From NCBI GenBank assembly GCA_947166895.1, contig CAMVFY010000003.1, positions 1 to 50,245 of the forward strand: a DNA stretch of 50,245 nucleotides, read 5' to 3'. The notes beneath the pieces are model-generated. The model saw only the letters and a list, made by a program, of their open reading frames with translations, ran no database searches and was not told the origin of the DNA. Positions 1-9,677 of this stretch are shown piece by piece (position 1 is the first letter of the stretch; every line of letters starts with the position of its first letter). This DNA comes from an uncultured Candidatus Saccharibacteria bacterium. Lineage in GTDB: Bacteria > Patescibacteriota > Saccharimonadia > Saccharimonadales > Saccharimonadaceae. The position numbers and the translations under genes are program-made.

Positions 1-334
1 ACGAAATAAACAATATAAATAATGCCGTATAAACTAGCACTGCTAACACCATCTTCCAGGTCGCTTTGCGATTGGGCCACCGAACTTGTCGGATTTCTCG
101 CCAAGAATCCCTAAAATAGTGCCCCAGCGCCACAAATGGCCGGAATAGAATAAATGGTTTTTTGCCAGATTTTTTCTTGTCTACGTTCTTCTCGACCTTT
201 TTCAACTCTTTTTGTTTGGCTTTTTCGGTTTTTTTGTCTTTTACGACAACCTTTTTACGAGTAATCGCCGGCTCAGCTTCCTGTGGCTCGTCCTTACGGG
301 AATCCGTCGCCTTGATCCTGGTGATTTTCGCCAT
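1..334 (-). CDS. secE: Preprotein translocase subunit SecE (3' end truncated by window edge)
   Basis: Manual translation of the complement of 334..1: MAKITRIKATDSRKDEPQEAEP...FRPFVALGHYFRDSWREIRQVRWPNRKATWKMVLAVLVYTALFILFIS; the EIRQVRWPNRK-ATW plus single TM segment is the SecE signature. Not in the supplied ORF track. Confidence 0.9.
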   Translation of the reverse strand, partial: MAKITRIKATDSRKDEPQEAEPAITRKKVVVKDKKTEKAKQKELKKVEKNVDKKKSGKKPFILFRPFVALGHYFRDSWREIRQVRWPNRKATWKMVLAVLVYTALFILFIS

Positions 335-364
335 TTTACTCCTTTATTGTTAACTTCCTGGTAT

Positions 365-387
365 CAAAAAAGTCTGATACCAGACTT
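365..387 (-). terminator. Intrinsic terminator downstream of the GT35 gene
   Basis: Minus strand AAGTCTG-GTAT-CAGACTT followed by a T run. Confidence 0.7.
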
Positions 388-399
388 GTCAATAGTATA

Positions 400-2145
400 C
401 TACTTCGGGAATAAATAGTCAAGATAATCGTTTAACATTCGCGCACCCGAAATTGTCGGAAGGTACGCAGACAGCTGCCTTTTCGTTAAAAATTCCAAAT
501 CAAAATCATTACTCCAGGCCACGGCAGCTTCTTCCATGCGTTGATATAACACCTCAAGTTCTTCATCCTCGTCTAGACCGGTCACGTTTAGGTATGAACT
601 AATCGGGGCGTCCGCCACTCCGCCATCATGTGTCGAAATTAGTAAATTCAAATTCGCCACATCCTTCATCCACGACGTTCCGCAAGCCTCTAACCCCACA
701 ATCGGGAGATTGACTGCTACATTCGCACCGACTGACAGCCCATAGGCCAATTTTTCATCGTAATCCGCAAGATAGTGTACATGGCCTTTAAGATAGTCGT
801 CGCGAGCTACAACTTCAAGAATGTGCCCTAGCTTAGCAGACATTCTCTCGTCGCCTGCATGTACTCGACCAGTCAAAATGTAATGTGCGTCGTATTTTTT
901 CAAAATACTACGTAGTCGCACGGGGTTTTTAAATGGTAACTCTGGTCGTTTGTAATCCACAAACCGTCTTTTAAAATCAAAAATCAAACTATCTTCCGCG
1001 AATTGTAAGATAGTGCCATTCTGGTCGGGACGGTTTTTTAGAATGTTGTTTAATTCGATACGCCCAATCTTTTTTAGCTCACGCACCCGTTCGGCTGTGA
1101 TTTTTTCAGCATAAATTGCATAGTCGTGCGTTGGTAAATTCACCTCATCAATCAGCGAAAGTTCACGATAATAGCTCAAAATATCGGGTAGCACCCAGGT
1201 GTTCATATCAATCCCGTTTGTGATGGCCTTAAATTTAACCTTATCCCCTGCTAAATCACGATAATTTGCTACCCTTGCGTGTAGTATTGATACGCCCGAA
1301 CGAAGTTCTGCTATCTCAATCGTCACCGACGATAGTCTTAATTTGTCGTTATAGAACTTATCACGTAGCCACTTTTTTACCGCCAGGGATTTGAGGTTTG
1401 GTACCACGAAGCGCTCAAACTGTTCTCTAGAAAATTCTGCCTCTGCCGCCTGTACTAGCGTATGGTTGGTATACAGCGTATGCTTGCGCGTATAGACCAT
1501 CGCCTCGTAAAAATCCATCCCATTTGAAGCAAGCTCGTCTAGCCGCGCCAGCGCCGCAAAAAAAGTTGCCACTTCATTGAGCTGCATAATGGCCGGTTTT
1601 AGCCCAACCAATTTTAAGGCAGCATACCCCCCAAAGCCCAGAGCTACTTCCTGGTAGAGCCGATGATCCGACCCGCTTAAACCAGAATAAAGCTCACCAT
1701 AGTTAGGCTCCGTAATCGCTAAAATACGCGTATTTCTAAAATTTTTTTCAATTACATCCAATTTGCACAGGTTACCGCAACATTTCACAAAAACATTATC
1801 GACGAATTTGAAACCAAAATCTACGTAGCTAACCGGCAGATGTTCATCTTCGACTATACCATTCACCAGTTTTTGTTTGGTTTCAAATGGATAAAACGGC
1901 GTGACAAGAACGAAAGGCACTCCCATTTGCTCCGCTACTCTCCTAGTGTCCGCTGCCAAAATTCCAAGCCCACCACCACCGCGGAGACCATTTTTCTGAT
2001 CATATAGTTCAATTGTCCAATAAGTATAAGGCCGCTCTGGCGAAATCGCCCGAGTAAGATGCTTTCTCTCGACCGCATCATAAAACAAATCTACGTCTTC
2101 GATGTTTTCAAGCGGATGATAAAAATACAGCCCATCTTCGTTCAT
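400..2145 (-). CDS. Alpha-glucan phosphorylase-like protein (GT35 family, divergent)
   Basis: ORF 581 aa; GGGGLGILAAD, TNHTLVQA, KAITNGIDMNTWV, TGRVHAGDE and EACGTSWMK resemble short-type glucan phosphorylase motifs. Confidence 0.65.
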   Translation of the reverse strand: MNEDGLYFYHPLENIEDVDLFYDAVERKHLTRAISPERPYTYWTIELYDQKNGLRGGGGLGILAADTRRVAEQMGVPFVLVTPFYPFETKQKLVNGIVEDEHLPVSYVDFGFKFVDNVFVKCCGNLCKLDVIEKNFRNTRILAITEPNYGELYSGLSGSDHRLYQEVALGFGGYAALKLVGLKPAIMQLNEVATFFAALARLDELASNGMDFYEAMVYTRKHTLYTNHTLVQAAEAEFSREQFERFVVPNLKSLAVKKWLRDKFYNDKLRLSSVTIEIAELRSGVSILHARVANYRDLAGDKVKFKAITNGIDMNTWVLPDILSYYRELSLIDEVNLPTHDYAIYAEKITAERVRELKKIGRIELNNILKNRPDQNGTILQFAEDSLIFDFKRRFVDYKRPELPFKNPVRLRSILKKYDAHYILTGRVHAGDERMSAKLGHILEVVARDDYLKGHVHYLADYDEKLAYGLSVGANVAVNLPIVGLEACGTSWMKDVANLNLLISTHDGGVADAPISSYLNVTGLDEDEELEVLYQRMEEAAVAWSNDFDLEFLTKRQLSAYLPTISGARMLNDYLDYLFPK

Positions 2146-2163
2146 GCTTATGATTATATCACA

Positions 2164-3123
2164 CTAATACCAAAAACTTTTAGGCAATTCGTTGGCGATT
2201 CTTTGATGAAAATCATAGTCAAAACCCTCCAAGCGTTTAGGGTTTTTGGTCTTGAAATAGTTTTTACGAATATAGTCCGCCGTCATTATTTCACCTGGAA
2301 TTAATTTGTATTTTTTGCGCAAGTTAAGACTTCGACCATAACCTTTTGGAGGCAAAACTGCCATCGGTAAAAAATCACACTTCATGTTCGGGTCGGAATA
2401 TACTTTTAGCGCCAACATCGACATAGTTGGGATAACCTCTTCTTCTTTTTTGTAAACCCGCTCGTTTTTAAATACTGTCGCCTGGCGAGTCGCCGAAGGC
2501 GCCACAAATACTACTCCACCCTTCAATAATGCATCGTGGGATAAGTTGGTATAAATATCTCGGAATTCTTTTTTCAGACGACTACCTGCTTCGTAAAGCA
2601 CCGAGCCTTCTTTCAGGTTCATCTTACTCCACGTCGAAGGTGTGATAGTCGGAGTAATGATAATTCCGAGTCGCTTAATTCGGTCGAAATTCGGTGCTAA
2701 GGCCTCATACCACGGCAAGTTTACCGGAAAATACATCGGCTTATCACCCATGATGTCAATTTTCATCGCCAAAATTCTACCGATTTCGCCAAGTGAAGGG
2801 TGATTAAAACCTACCACCAGACCATTTTCACTGTCCTTAGGCATACCCGCATAGCTCCCTGGGGCCAATTTGGCCAGAACCTTAACGAGTTTTTTTCGCG
2901 CGGCCTTATTGTGCTCCATTTTGTCATGCCTTGGCCCGGTGGAAGCAAAAAAATAGTTCACTGTCGCATTGCAAATTTTGCCAACCGGTACCATTTCCTT
3001 GCGTAATTTTTCCGCCCCGAGCGACTTGAGCAGTGAATAGTTGCTGTACTTTATTTTTTCAATAATCTGCTCAGCACTAAGCTCGGAGAGCTCTTTTTTG
3101 GTAAATGTTTTTTTCTTCGACAT
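2164..3123 (-). CDS. Acyltransferase-like protein (PlsC-like)
   Basis: ORF track start (3201) overlaps the tRNA promoter; MSKKKTFTKKELSE at 3123 is the better start. GFNHPSLGEI and VVFVAPSATRQ are acyltransferase-like. Confidence 0.5.
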   Translation of the reverse strand: MSKKKTFTKKELSELSAEQIIEKIKYSNYSLLKSLGAEKLRKEMVPVGKICNATVNYFFASTGPRHDKMEHNKAARKKLVKVLAKLAPGSYAGMPKDSENGLVVGFNHPSLGEIGRILAMKIDIMGDKPMYFPVNLPWYEALAPNFDRIKRLGIIITPTITPSTWSKMNLKEGSVLYEAGSRLKKEFRDIYTNLSHDALLKGGVVFVAPSATRQATVFKNERVYKKEEEVIPTMSMLALKVYSDPNMKCDFLPMAVLPPKGYGRSLNLRKKYKLIPGEIMTADYIRKNYFKTKNPKRLEGFDYDFHQRIANELPKSFWY

Positions 3124-3175
3124 ATATTTAAGATTATAGCATTTTATGCGCAAATATGATAAAATATATTCGCAC

Positions 3176-3250
3176 TGGGGATTCGCCAAGTGGTAAGGCA
3201 CCGGGTTCTGGTCCCGGCATTCGGGGGTTCGAATCCCTCATCCCCAGCCA
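3176..3250 (+). tRNA. tRNA-Gln (anticodon CTG), CCA encoded
   Basis: TGGGGAT...CCGGG-TTCTGGT-CCCGG...GGGGG-TTCGAAT-CCCTC-ATCCCCA-G-CCA folds as a full cloverleaf. Confidence 0.96.
3233..3250 (+). repeat. Direct repeat copy 1 (tRNA-Gln 3' end)
   Basis: atccctcatccccagcca, 18 bp, identical to 3440..3457. Confidence 0.95.
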
Positions 3251-3262
3251 TGAGAATCTCTG

Positions 3263-3389
3263 ATGAAAACGAGACGAAAAAGCGAAGCTTTTTCTAAGGA
3301 TGCGAAAGAAATATAAAATTGAGAGCTCGCTCTCATATTTTTTATTTCTTGAGTAGCCGTGAGAAACGTAGTTTCTCGTCTCGTTTCAT
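3263..3389. other. Nested multi-hairpin (palindrome-rich) element
   Basis: Outer stem 3263-3275/3378-3389 (one bulged A) encloses GAAAAAGC-gaa-GCTTTTTC (3276-3294), AAGAAATA...GAGAGC-tc-GCTCTC...TATTTCTT (3306-3350) and GAGAAAC-gta-GTTTCTC (3361-3377). Confidence 0.75.
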
Positions 3390-3439
3390 AACGATTATCT
3401 GGCTCGCAGGGGATATAGGGATCCTCATTCCTCACCCCT

Positions 3440-3457
3440 ATCCCTCATCCCCAGCCA
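3440..3457 (+). repeat. Direct repeat copy 2 (duplicated tRNA-Gln 3' end)
   Basis: Exact 18-bp copy of the tRNA-Gln T-stem/acceptor/CCA end without the rest of a tRNA. Confidence 0.95.
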
Positions 3458-3460
3458 AAC

Positions 3461-6400
3461 CTATTCGCTCCTCAAGGCCTCTACCGGGTCTTTTTTACTG
3501 GCTGAGCGTGAAGGGATCAGCCCAGCAATCAAAGTCAAAACAACGCTAAGCACTATTAAGAACAATGCCGTCTTCGTGTCTAGTGCAGCACTTAATGGTA
3601 TTTCACCTGTAAAATGATGCAATACTAGGTTGATAGGCGGGATCAGTAGATAGGAAACAGTCACCCCAAAAATGCCCGAGAGCAGACCAATGATAAAGGT
3701 CTCTGCATTAAATATCGACGAAATATTTCGCTTCGAAGCGCCAATTGCCCTGAGTATTCCAATCTCCTTGGTCCTTTCATAGACCGAAATGTAAGTAATC
3801 ACACCGATCATGATTGAACTCACCACGAGTGAAATTGAGACGAAGGCTATCAGCACATACGATACCGCATCTACAATCGTTTTAACCGACGACATTAAAA
3901 TTCCAGTAGTATCAGAATAATCAATTATTTTGTCGTCCATGCCGAGATCTCGCATTTTGTCATTATAGTCATCCAAAAATTTCATAAAGTGTGTTTTACC
4001 ATCAAAACTCCAAAAATAAAATGCGATTTCAGTAGGATCATCGAGGGCTTGGTACCCAAGCATCGACAAATTAGTTGCGAGTGTTGACTTCTTCTTGTTG
4101 AACATTGCTGTGACCACTCGTGACAACTCGTCTTCTGTAAAATTCAACTTAAACGCGCCAATAATGGCATCCTTATCAACACTAAACGCATTTGCAAAGC
4201 TACCCGCAAGATATGAGGACAAATCACTCACCTTCGTCAAAATCTCTTTTTTCATCACGATTTCGGTAATTGCTACAGCGAACGAGTCGAGCCCTTTTTC
4301 TAGTAGTTCCTGCTGATTAACTAGTGTAAGCTTCAAGAATCCACCAAAAGTTTCTCTCAATGTTTCTACCGGAATAAAATATTTAGTTTCTAAATCAGAA
4401 AAATTTATATCCGCCAAATATTCAGTAACCAATCGGTCAACAATTTCCGGGTTTTGTAGTTCCGAAATATCCAGCTCGCCGGACTGAATTAGCTCCAAAG
4501 TCCAGGTCGCAAAACCAGTTTTAATTTCGTCAAGTTTACTGCTGAGTTCCTCTCGCGCCGGCGAAACATCCGCCGTGATGTCATTAGAAATCTCGCTCAC
4601 ATATTCACTAGTTTTTGCTGCAATCGCATTCTGATCGACCTTAACGCCAAACGCGCGCGACAGTGCCGCCTCATCAATCGAAACCAGATCCGAAAACTCA
4701 AAATTAAAATCGTTTCCCTCCTCGCTAAATTTTGTATTTGAAAAAATATCCAAATCGGAATTGTTCAACTGCCTTTTAACTATTTCAGTGTCACTAGCCT
4801 TTTCAATTACGTGCGTGATTAGCGATGGCAAATACGCCACCCCGCTCCTACCGGACATCATTTCGGAGCTCGTGGTAGCAACGCCAACAATCTTTAGTCT
4901 TTCGGCCTCGTCATATAATTTTTGCATGTAAACATTATCACCACTCATATCCTCATACACTTCGTACTTTGTATTGTATTTATAAAGATCAGTAGCTGGT
5001 ATAAGCCTCAAATCCACCGCCATTAAGTCATCGTAAGTTAGTTCTAGAGGTTCATTATTAAGCGTGACTTTTTCTCCGCTCAAAATCTTGGTCATAACTT
5101 CATTTAATTCTTTAGTGTCGTGAAACCCAAGCGAGTATGTTAATAAATCCGAAATTCCGCCCGGATCAGATAAAATTAGCAGCATCTCATTGTAATTCTT
5201 GGGATAGCGCCCCGCCAAAATTTCAGTGTCGTTTTCCAAATTCTCTAGTTCGTATTGCCGGAACACTGAAGTCATCGATGAGTAATTTGACAGCAGCGAC
5301 GAGTCGCCGATCAGTGAAGTGAATAAATTATTCGGATTTAACTTGGCTAGCTCGCCGGTTTTGTCAATCGTATAAATTATTGGGTCAACATTATATTCAT
5401 ACTCCATCAATCTGATGTCCTCATCCACTTCGGACTTATTATTTTTTAAGTATTCCGCAAAACTTTTCAGATCGTTATTGGATACATTTCCAAGTGTCGA
5501 AGTGATAATTTGATTTTCGTGCACTACATTGTCAACATATTCGGCGCTGGTATCGCCACTAAGACTCAGTAATATGCCTGTCACATCCGCCGATTCCTTC
5601 ATTAATGCCAGAGGATAAGAAGTTAAAGTATCTTCCTCAATTTTATCAATATAGTTTTGAAAACCTGTCGACACGGCCGAAACTAACGCAATTCCAATAA
5701 TGCCAATCGAGCCAGCGATAGCTACGAGAATCGTCCGGGCTTTTTTCGTAAGTAAATTACGAAGCGACAACCCGGCCGCCGTAATAAAAGACATTTTCGT
5801 TTTTTTACTTTTAACGGCTGAATCTGCCAAGTCTAAATCGGTTTTGATCTTGCCATCATAAGGATCCGAATCTGATGTAATTTTTCCATCCTTTAAAGTT
5901 ACGATCCTGGTGGCATACTTATCTGCGAGTTCGGGATTATGTGTCACCATCACAACCAGCTTTTTGGCGGATATCTTTTTCAGCAGGTTCATGATTTGAA
6001 TACTTGTTTCCGAATCGAGTGCACCAGTAGGCTCGTCGGCCAGTAAGATATCTGGATCATTTACGAGCGCTCGCGCAATCGCTACGCGTTGCATTTGCCC
6101 TCCCGAAAGTTGTGCTGGGCGTTTGTCCATGTGTTCCTCTAGCCCCACTTCTTTCAGGATTTTTTTTGCTCGCTTCAAGGACTCGCGCTTCGAAATGCCA
6201 GATAAAGTTAACGCCAGCCTCACGTTCGCTAACACAGTCTGATGAGGAATGAGGTTATAGCTCTGAAACACAAAACCAATTCGGTGATTTCGATAAGCAT
6301 CCCAGTCCTTATCGCGGAACTTTTTTGTAGATTTTTCATTGATGACTAAATCACCCGAATCGTAATGATCAAGCCCGCCGATGATATTTAGTAGTGTCGT

Positions 6401-6532
6401 CTTACCCGATCCAGACGGCCCAAGAATCGCCGCAAACTCCGAAGTCCGAAAATTAATCGATACTTTATTAAGTACGATTCTACGAATCCCACCGGTAAGA
6501 TAGGACTTAGAAACACCCCGGATTTCTAGCAT
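3461..6532 (-). CDS. ABC transporter, ATP-binding domain fused to FtsX/MacB-type permease
   Basis: 1023 aa; Walker [36 protein letters not shown]-terminal FtsX TM block ([19 protein letters not shown]). Confidence 0.93.
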   Translation of the reverse strand: MLEIRGVSKSYLTGGIRRIVLNKVSINFRTSEFAAILGPSGSGKTTLLNIIGGLDHYDSGDLVINEKSTKKFRDKDWDAYRNHRIGFVFQSYNLIPHQTVLANVRLALTLSGISKRESLKRAKKILKEVGLEEHMDKRPAQLSGGQMQRVAIARALVNDPDILLADEPTGALDSETSIQIMNLLKKISAKKLVVMVTHNPELADKYATRIVTLKDGKITSDSDPYDGKIKTDLDLADSAVKSKKTKMSFITAAGLSLRNLLTKKARTILVAIAGSIGIIGIALVSAVSTGFQNYIDKIEEDTLTSYPLALMKESADVTGILLSLSGDTSAEYVDNVVHENQIITSTLGNVSNNDLKSFAEYLKNNKSEVDEDIRLMEYEYNVDPIIYTIDKTGELAKLNPNNLFTSLIGDSSLLSNYSSMTSVFRQYELENLENDTEILAGRYPKNYNEMLLILSDPGGISDLLTYSLGFHDTKELNEVMTKILSGEKVTLNNEPLELTYDDLMAVDLRLIPATDLYKYNTKYEVYEDMSGDNVYMQKLYDEAERLKIVGVATTSSEMMSGRSGVAYLPSLITHVIEKASDTEIVKRQLNNSDLDIFSNTKFSEEGNDFNFEFSDLVSIDEAALSRAFGVKVDQNAIAAKTSEYVSEISNDITADVSPAREELSSKLDEIKTGFATWTLELIQSGELDISELQNPEIVDRLVTEYLADINFSDLETKYFIPVETLRETFGGFLKLTLVNQQELLEKGLDSFAVAITEIVMKKEILTKVSDLSSYLAGSFANAFSVDKDAIIGAFKLNFTEDELSRVVTAMFNKKKSTLATNLSMLGYQALDDPTEIAFYFWSFDGKTHFMKFLDDYNDKMRDLGMDDKIIDYSDTTGILMSSVKTIVDAVSYVLIAFVSISLVVSSIMIGVITYISVYERTKEIGILRAIGASKRNISSIFNAETFIIGLLSGIFGVTVSYLLIPPINLVLHHFTGEIPLSAALDTKTALFLIVLSVVLTLIAGLIPSRSASKKDPVEALRSE

Positions 6533-6551
6533 ACTTTAATAATTATAACAC

Positions 6552-6595
6552 AATGTTATGTTTCAAAAACACAACATTAAGTTTTTAAAACTTAA
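6552..6595. promoter_or_regulatory. Two overlapping palindromes in the kinase/ABC intergenic region
   Basis: AATGTTaTGTTT-caa-AAACAcAACATT (6552-6578) and TTAAGTTTT-T-AAAACTTAA (6577-6595), directly upstream of the -10 of the ABC gene. Confidence 0.55.
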
Positions 6596-7508
6596 GGATA
6601 AACATTGTTTTATTGTCGTCTGACTTCACGTCCAACTTCCAGCCGTTATTTTCGGCTGCAGTTTTAGCGATTGAGAGCCCGAGGCCAACTCCGTTTGCGG
6701 TTTTGTCGACCTGGAAGAATCGATCAAAAATATGTGCCAAGTCTTTCTTCGGAATCACTGCGCCGTCGTTCATGACAGTCAACTCCGAAGTATTTAACGA
6801 AACCACGATTTCCCTATCACAATATTTAATGGCATTATCCATTAAAATATCAAAGATTTGTTTGAAGTCATCTGCGTCTATTTTAGCGGTGACTGGAGCT
6901 ATTCTACTATCCAGAGTAATATCACCTAACCTAGATTCGAATCCATTAAGTGAGTCAAGAATAAGTGTATCAATTCTGGTTTCAGCCACGGTTTTCTTTT
7001 TTACTAAATCTGTCCGCGCAAGAGCAAGAAGTTCATTATTCAACTCTGTTAATTTAGCCGTTTCCTTTTCGACATTAGCAATCCATTTATTTCCATGAAT
7101 ATCGGCAGCCTCCAGATTCGCCGCAATTGCTGCTAGTGGAGTCTTAATCTCGTGCGAAGCGTTGGCAATAAAGACCTTCTGTGAATCATAGGCTTTTTTG
7201 ACTGGCTTTATGGCTTCTTCCGCCAAAAAATACGACACCAAAGCCACTATGAGTTCAATTGCTATCCCCGAAACAACCAAAGTCACTAAAAGGTTTTGAG
7301 CTGACTGCTGCCGTTCATTCTCAATTGAACTTTGCACAAAATCTTCAACTTCGTCCGCAAAAATGTCTGGTTTGTTCTGCGGTATTGGCGGACGTTGGTT
7401 GGCGGAATGCGTAAAAATACCATAAATACCAGCGAAAACCGCTACTATCACTACGGTAGTGATACCGAGATTAATTAAAATTAATTTGTTTCTTAGTTTG
7501 TTAAACAT
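6585..7508 (-). CDS. Sensor histidine kinase
   Basis: 307 aa; two TM segments, SHEIKTPLAAI H-box, DNAIKY N-box, GVGLGLSIAK G-box. Confidence 0.95.
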   Translation of the reverse strand: MFNKLRNKLILINLGITTVVIVAVFAGIYGIFTHSANQRPPIPQNKPDIFADEVEDFVQSSIENERQQSAQNLLVTLVVSGIAIELIVALVSYFLAEEAIKPVKKAYDSQKVFIANASHEIKTPLAAIAANLEAADIHGNKWIANVEKETAKLTELNNELLALARTDLVKKKTVAETRIDTLILDSLNGFESRLGDITLDSRIAPVTAKIDADDFKQIFDILMDNAIKYCDREIVVSLNTSELTVMNDGAVIPKKDLAHIFDRFFQVDKTANGVGLGLSIAKTAAENNGWKLDVKSDDNKTMFILKF

Positions 7509-8155
7509 AACTTATAGCCTAACCCTCTTAAAGTTTTGATTTGCGCTTTCGAATTCAGTGACTTTATTTTCTTGCGCAGATACGAAACATAAACTTCTAC
7601 ATAATTATCATCGAATTCCGCATCGGCACCCCAAACGTGCGCTAGTATTTGTTCTTTCGTTACGACTGATCCCGGGGTCTTGATTAGCATTTCAAAAATC
7701 CCCATTTCTTTGTCCGTAAGTTCTACGCCATTAATAGTGCGATTAGATAAATCCAATATTAGATCTTCATAGCAAAGTTTTTTCGCATCAGTAAGCGGTG
7801 GTCGCCTCACTAAGGCATTTAGTCTTGCGACTAGTTCTGCCGTCTTGAAGGGTTTCGCCAAATAATCATCCGCACCATATTCGAGACCACGGACTTTATC
7901 CTCTACTTCATTTAGTGCCGACAGCATGATGACCGGAGTTTTTACTCCCCGCTCTCGTATTGACTTTAAAATTTCTAATCCAGACAATTTCGGAAGCATA
8001 ATATCCAACACTATCGCGTCGTAATTGGGCTTTAATGCTAATTCGAATCCAGCTTCACCATCCGCGGCGTAATCGACATCGATCTTTGCTTTCCTAAGTA
8101 AATGCATTACCGCTTCAGCCAGAAACTTTTCGTCTTCTACATATAATACTCTCAT
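7493..8155 (-). CDS. OmpR-family response regulator
   Basis: MRVLYVEDEKFLAEA...DAIVLDIMLPKLSG...winged-helix C-terminus; start at 8155 rather than 8161 because the -10 box abuts 8161. Confidence 0.95.
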   Translation of the reverse strand: MRVLYVEDEKFLAEAVMHLLRKAKIDVDYAADGEAGFELALKPNYDAIVLDIMLPKLSGLEILKSIRERGVKTPVIMLSALNEVEDKVRGLEYGADDYLAKPFKTAELVARLNALVRRPPLTDAKKLCYEDLILDLSNRTINGVELTDKEMGIFEMLIKTPGSVVTKEQILAHVWGADAEFDDNYVEVYVSYLRKKIKSLNSKAQIKTLRGLGYKLCLTN

Positions 8156-8180
8156 ACTCATATTATAATATGCCGAAATT

Positions 8181-8258
8181 AAAATAAACTTAAATTAGCC
8201 TGTATTAAACAAACCCGCTTAGTGCGTGGCAAATTGTAAGTAGTTTTAAGTTTATTTT
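8181..8258. promoter_or_regulatory. 14-bp inverted repeat between divergent genes, putative operator
   Basis: aaaataaacttaaa (8181-8194) and tttaagtttatttt (8245-8258) are exact reverse complements. Confidence 0.55.
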
Positions 8259-8286
8259 AAAAAACACATTATAATATAATAATAGT

Positions 8287-9015
8287 ATGCAAGAAAAAGT
8301 ATTTGACCGAGTCGAGAAAAAATATCTTGTCACAGCGCGCGACAAGGCGGAACTCGTCAAGATTATTGGCGATAATCTAAAAAAAGATACATATCACAAA
8401 TCCGAAGTTTTTAACATCTACTTTGATAACGATAACTTTGATTTAATCACCCAGTCGATTGATTGGACTGATTTCAAAGAAAAAATTCGCGCCCGCTCCT
8501 ACGGTGGCTATGACCGAGTTTTTGTTGAAATTAAAACCAAAATACGCGGTAAAGACAATAATATCGGCTACAAGCGCCGTGTTATGATTACAAAAAATGA
8601 TTTTGAGGAATTTGTTAGTGGTAGGCAAAATTTACAGGCACTATCGCAAAAATCAATCGAAACAGTTGACGATCTCCAAATTGCCAAAGAAGCCGACTAT
8701 TTAATCAAAAAATTAGATCTTAAACCTAAGATTTTAGTTGTTTATGATCGTGAGAGCTATAAAGATTCTGATGGGCTCCGCATTACCTTTGACGAAAACT
8801 TACGTTATCGCGACCAAAATTTAAGTTTCATTAAAGCAAACGATGATAAAATATATTTCGAAGATGACCATAATATTATTATGGAAATCAAAGCAAGTGG
8901 GGCTTTACCACTCTGGTTAGTCAAGAAGATGTCAGAGTTTAAGCTTTATCCGCAGCAGTTTAGTAAAATTGGTAACATTTATAAAAAACTAAGAAAGGAC
9001 CACAATGTTCAATAG
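8287..9015 (+). CDS. VTC domain (polyphosphate polymerase-type TTM fold) protein
   Basis: 242 aa; EKKYLV, NIYFDND, KIRARSYG, FVEIKTK...YKRR, MEIKASGALPLWL. Confidence 0.85.
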   Translation: MQEKVFDRVEKKYLVTARDKAELVKIIGDNLKKDTYHKSEVFNIYFDNDNFDLITQSIDWTDFKEKIRARSYGGYDRVFVEIKTKIRGKDNNIGYKRRVMITKNDFEEFVSGRQNLQALSQKSIETVDDLQIAKEADYLIKKLDLKPKILVVYDRESYKDSDGLRITFDENLRYRDQNLSFIKANDDKIYFEDDHNIIMEIKASGALPLWLVKKMSEFKLYPQQFSKIGNIYKKLRKDHNVQ

Positions 9016-9676
9016 TATATTTGATAGTGCAGCTACTGGCCAAACCATTACCACGGTATTAATCTGTGCCGGAGTAGCCCTAGCGCTCGGAATCGCGCTA
9101 GCTATTACCCACATGAAGACATCACGTACCACTAAAGGATTCCTCACGACTCTTGCGACTTTGCCGGTTCTCGTAATGGCTGTCATGATTATGATTAATG
9201 GCAATCTCGGTACTTCCATCGCAATCCTCGGTGCGTTTTCGCTTATTCGTTTTCGCTCTTTGCAAGGTGAGGCCAAAGACCTCTTAAGTATTTTCTTTGC
9301 AATGATGATTGGCCTAGCCTGTGGTATGGGCCACGTGTTGTTTGCGGTGGTCATCACCATAGTTTCGATTATTGCGATTATCTTCTTTAGCTATACGCAT
9401 TTTCTCGAACCCGATAAAAACAATCGCGTGCTCAAAATTGTTGTTCCCGAAGATTTGGATTACGAAGAAGTCTTTACAGATATCTTTAAAAAGTATACTA
9501 AAAAATTCGAACTCGTTCGTATGAAAACCATAAACATGGGTAGTCTGTATAAACTTACCTATGATGTTACGCTTAAATCTGGCATCAAGGAAAAAGAGTT
9601 TCTCGATGAGATTCGCATCAAAAATTGTAATTTGAAGGTGCTTTTGTCCCATCCTTGCCTTGAAGAGGAGATTTAA
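9005..9676 (+). CDS. DUF4956 family membrane protein
   Basis: 223 aa; multiple TM helices, GAFSLIRFRSLQGEAKDLLSIFFAMMIGLACGMGH typical of the family that follows VTC genes. Confidence 0.8.
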   Translation: MFNSIFDSAATGQTITTVLICAGVALALGIALAITHMKTSRTTKGFLTTLATLPVLVMAVMIMINGNLGTSIAILGAFSLIRFRSLQGEAKDLLSIFFAMMIGLACGMGHVLFAVVITIVSIIAIIFFSYTHFLEPDKNNRVLKIVVPEDLDYEEVFTDIFKKYTKKFELVRMKTINMGSLYKLTYDVTLKSGIKEKEFLDEIRIKNCNLKVLLSHPCLEEEI

Positions 9677-9677
9677 A

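Noticed and set aside
3238-3435. ORF 3238..3435 (-) and 3319..3549 (+)
   Set aside because: They lie across the tRNA-Gln end and the palindrome-rich element; composition follows the hairpins and there is no SD or domain signal.
3401-3457. Possible second tRNA after tRNA-Gln
   Set aside because: Only the 3' end is duplicated; no D-arm or anticodon arm can be formed.
6613-7098. 161-aa plus-strand ORF
   Set aside because: Antisense to a confident histidine kinase with all motifs.
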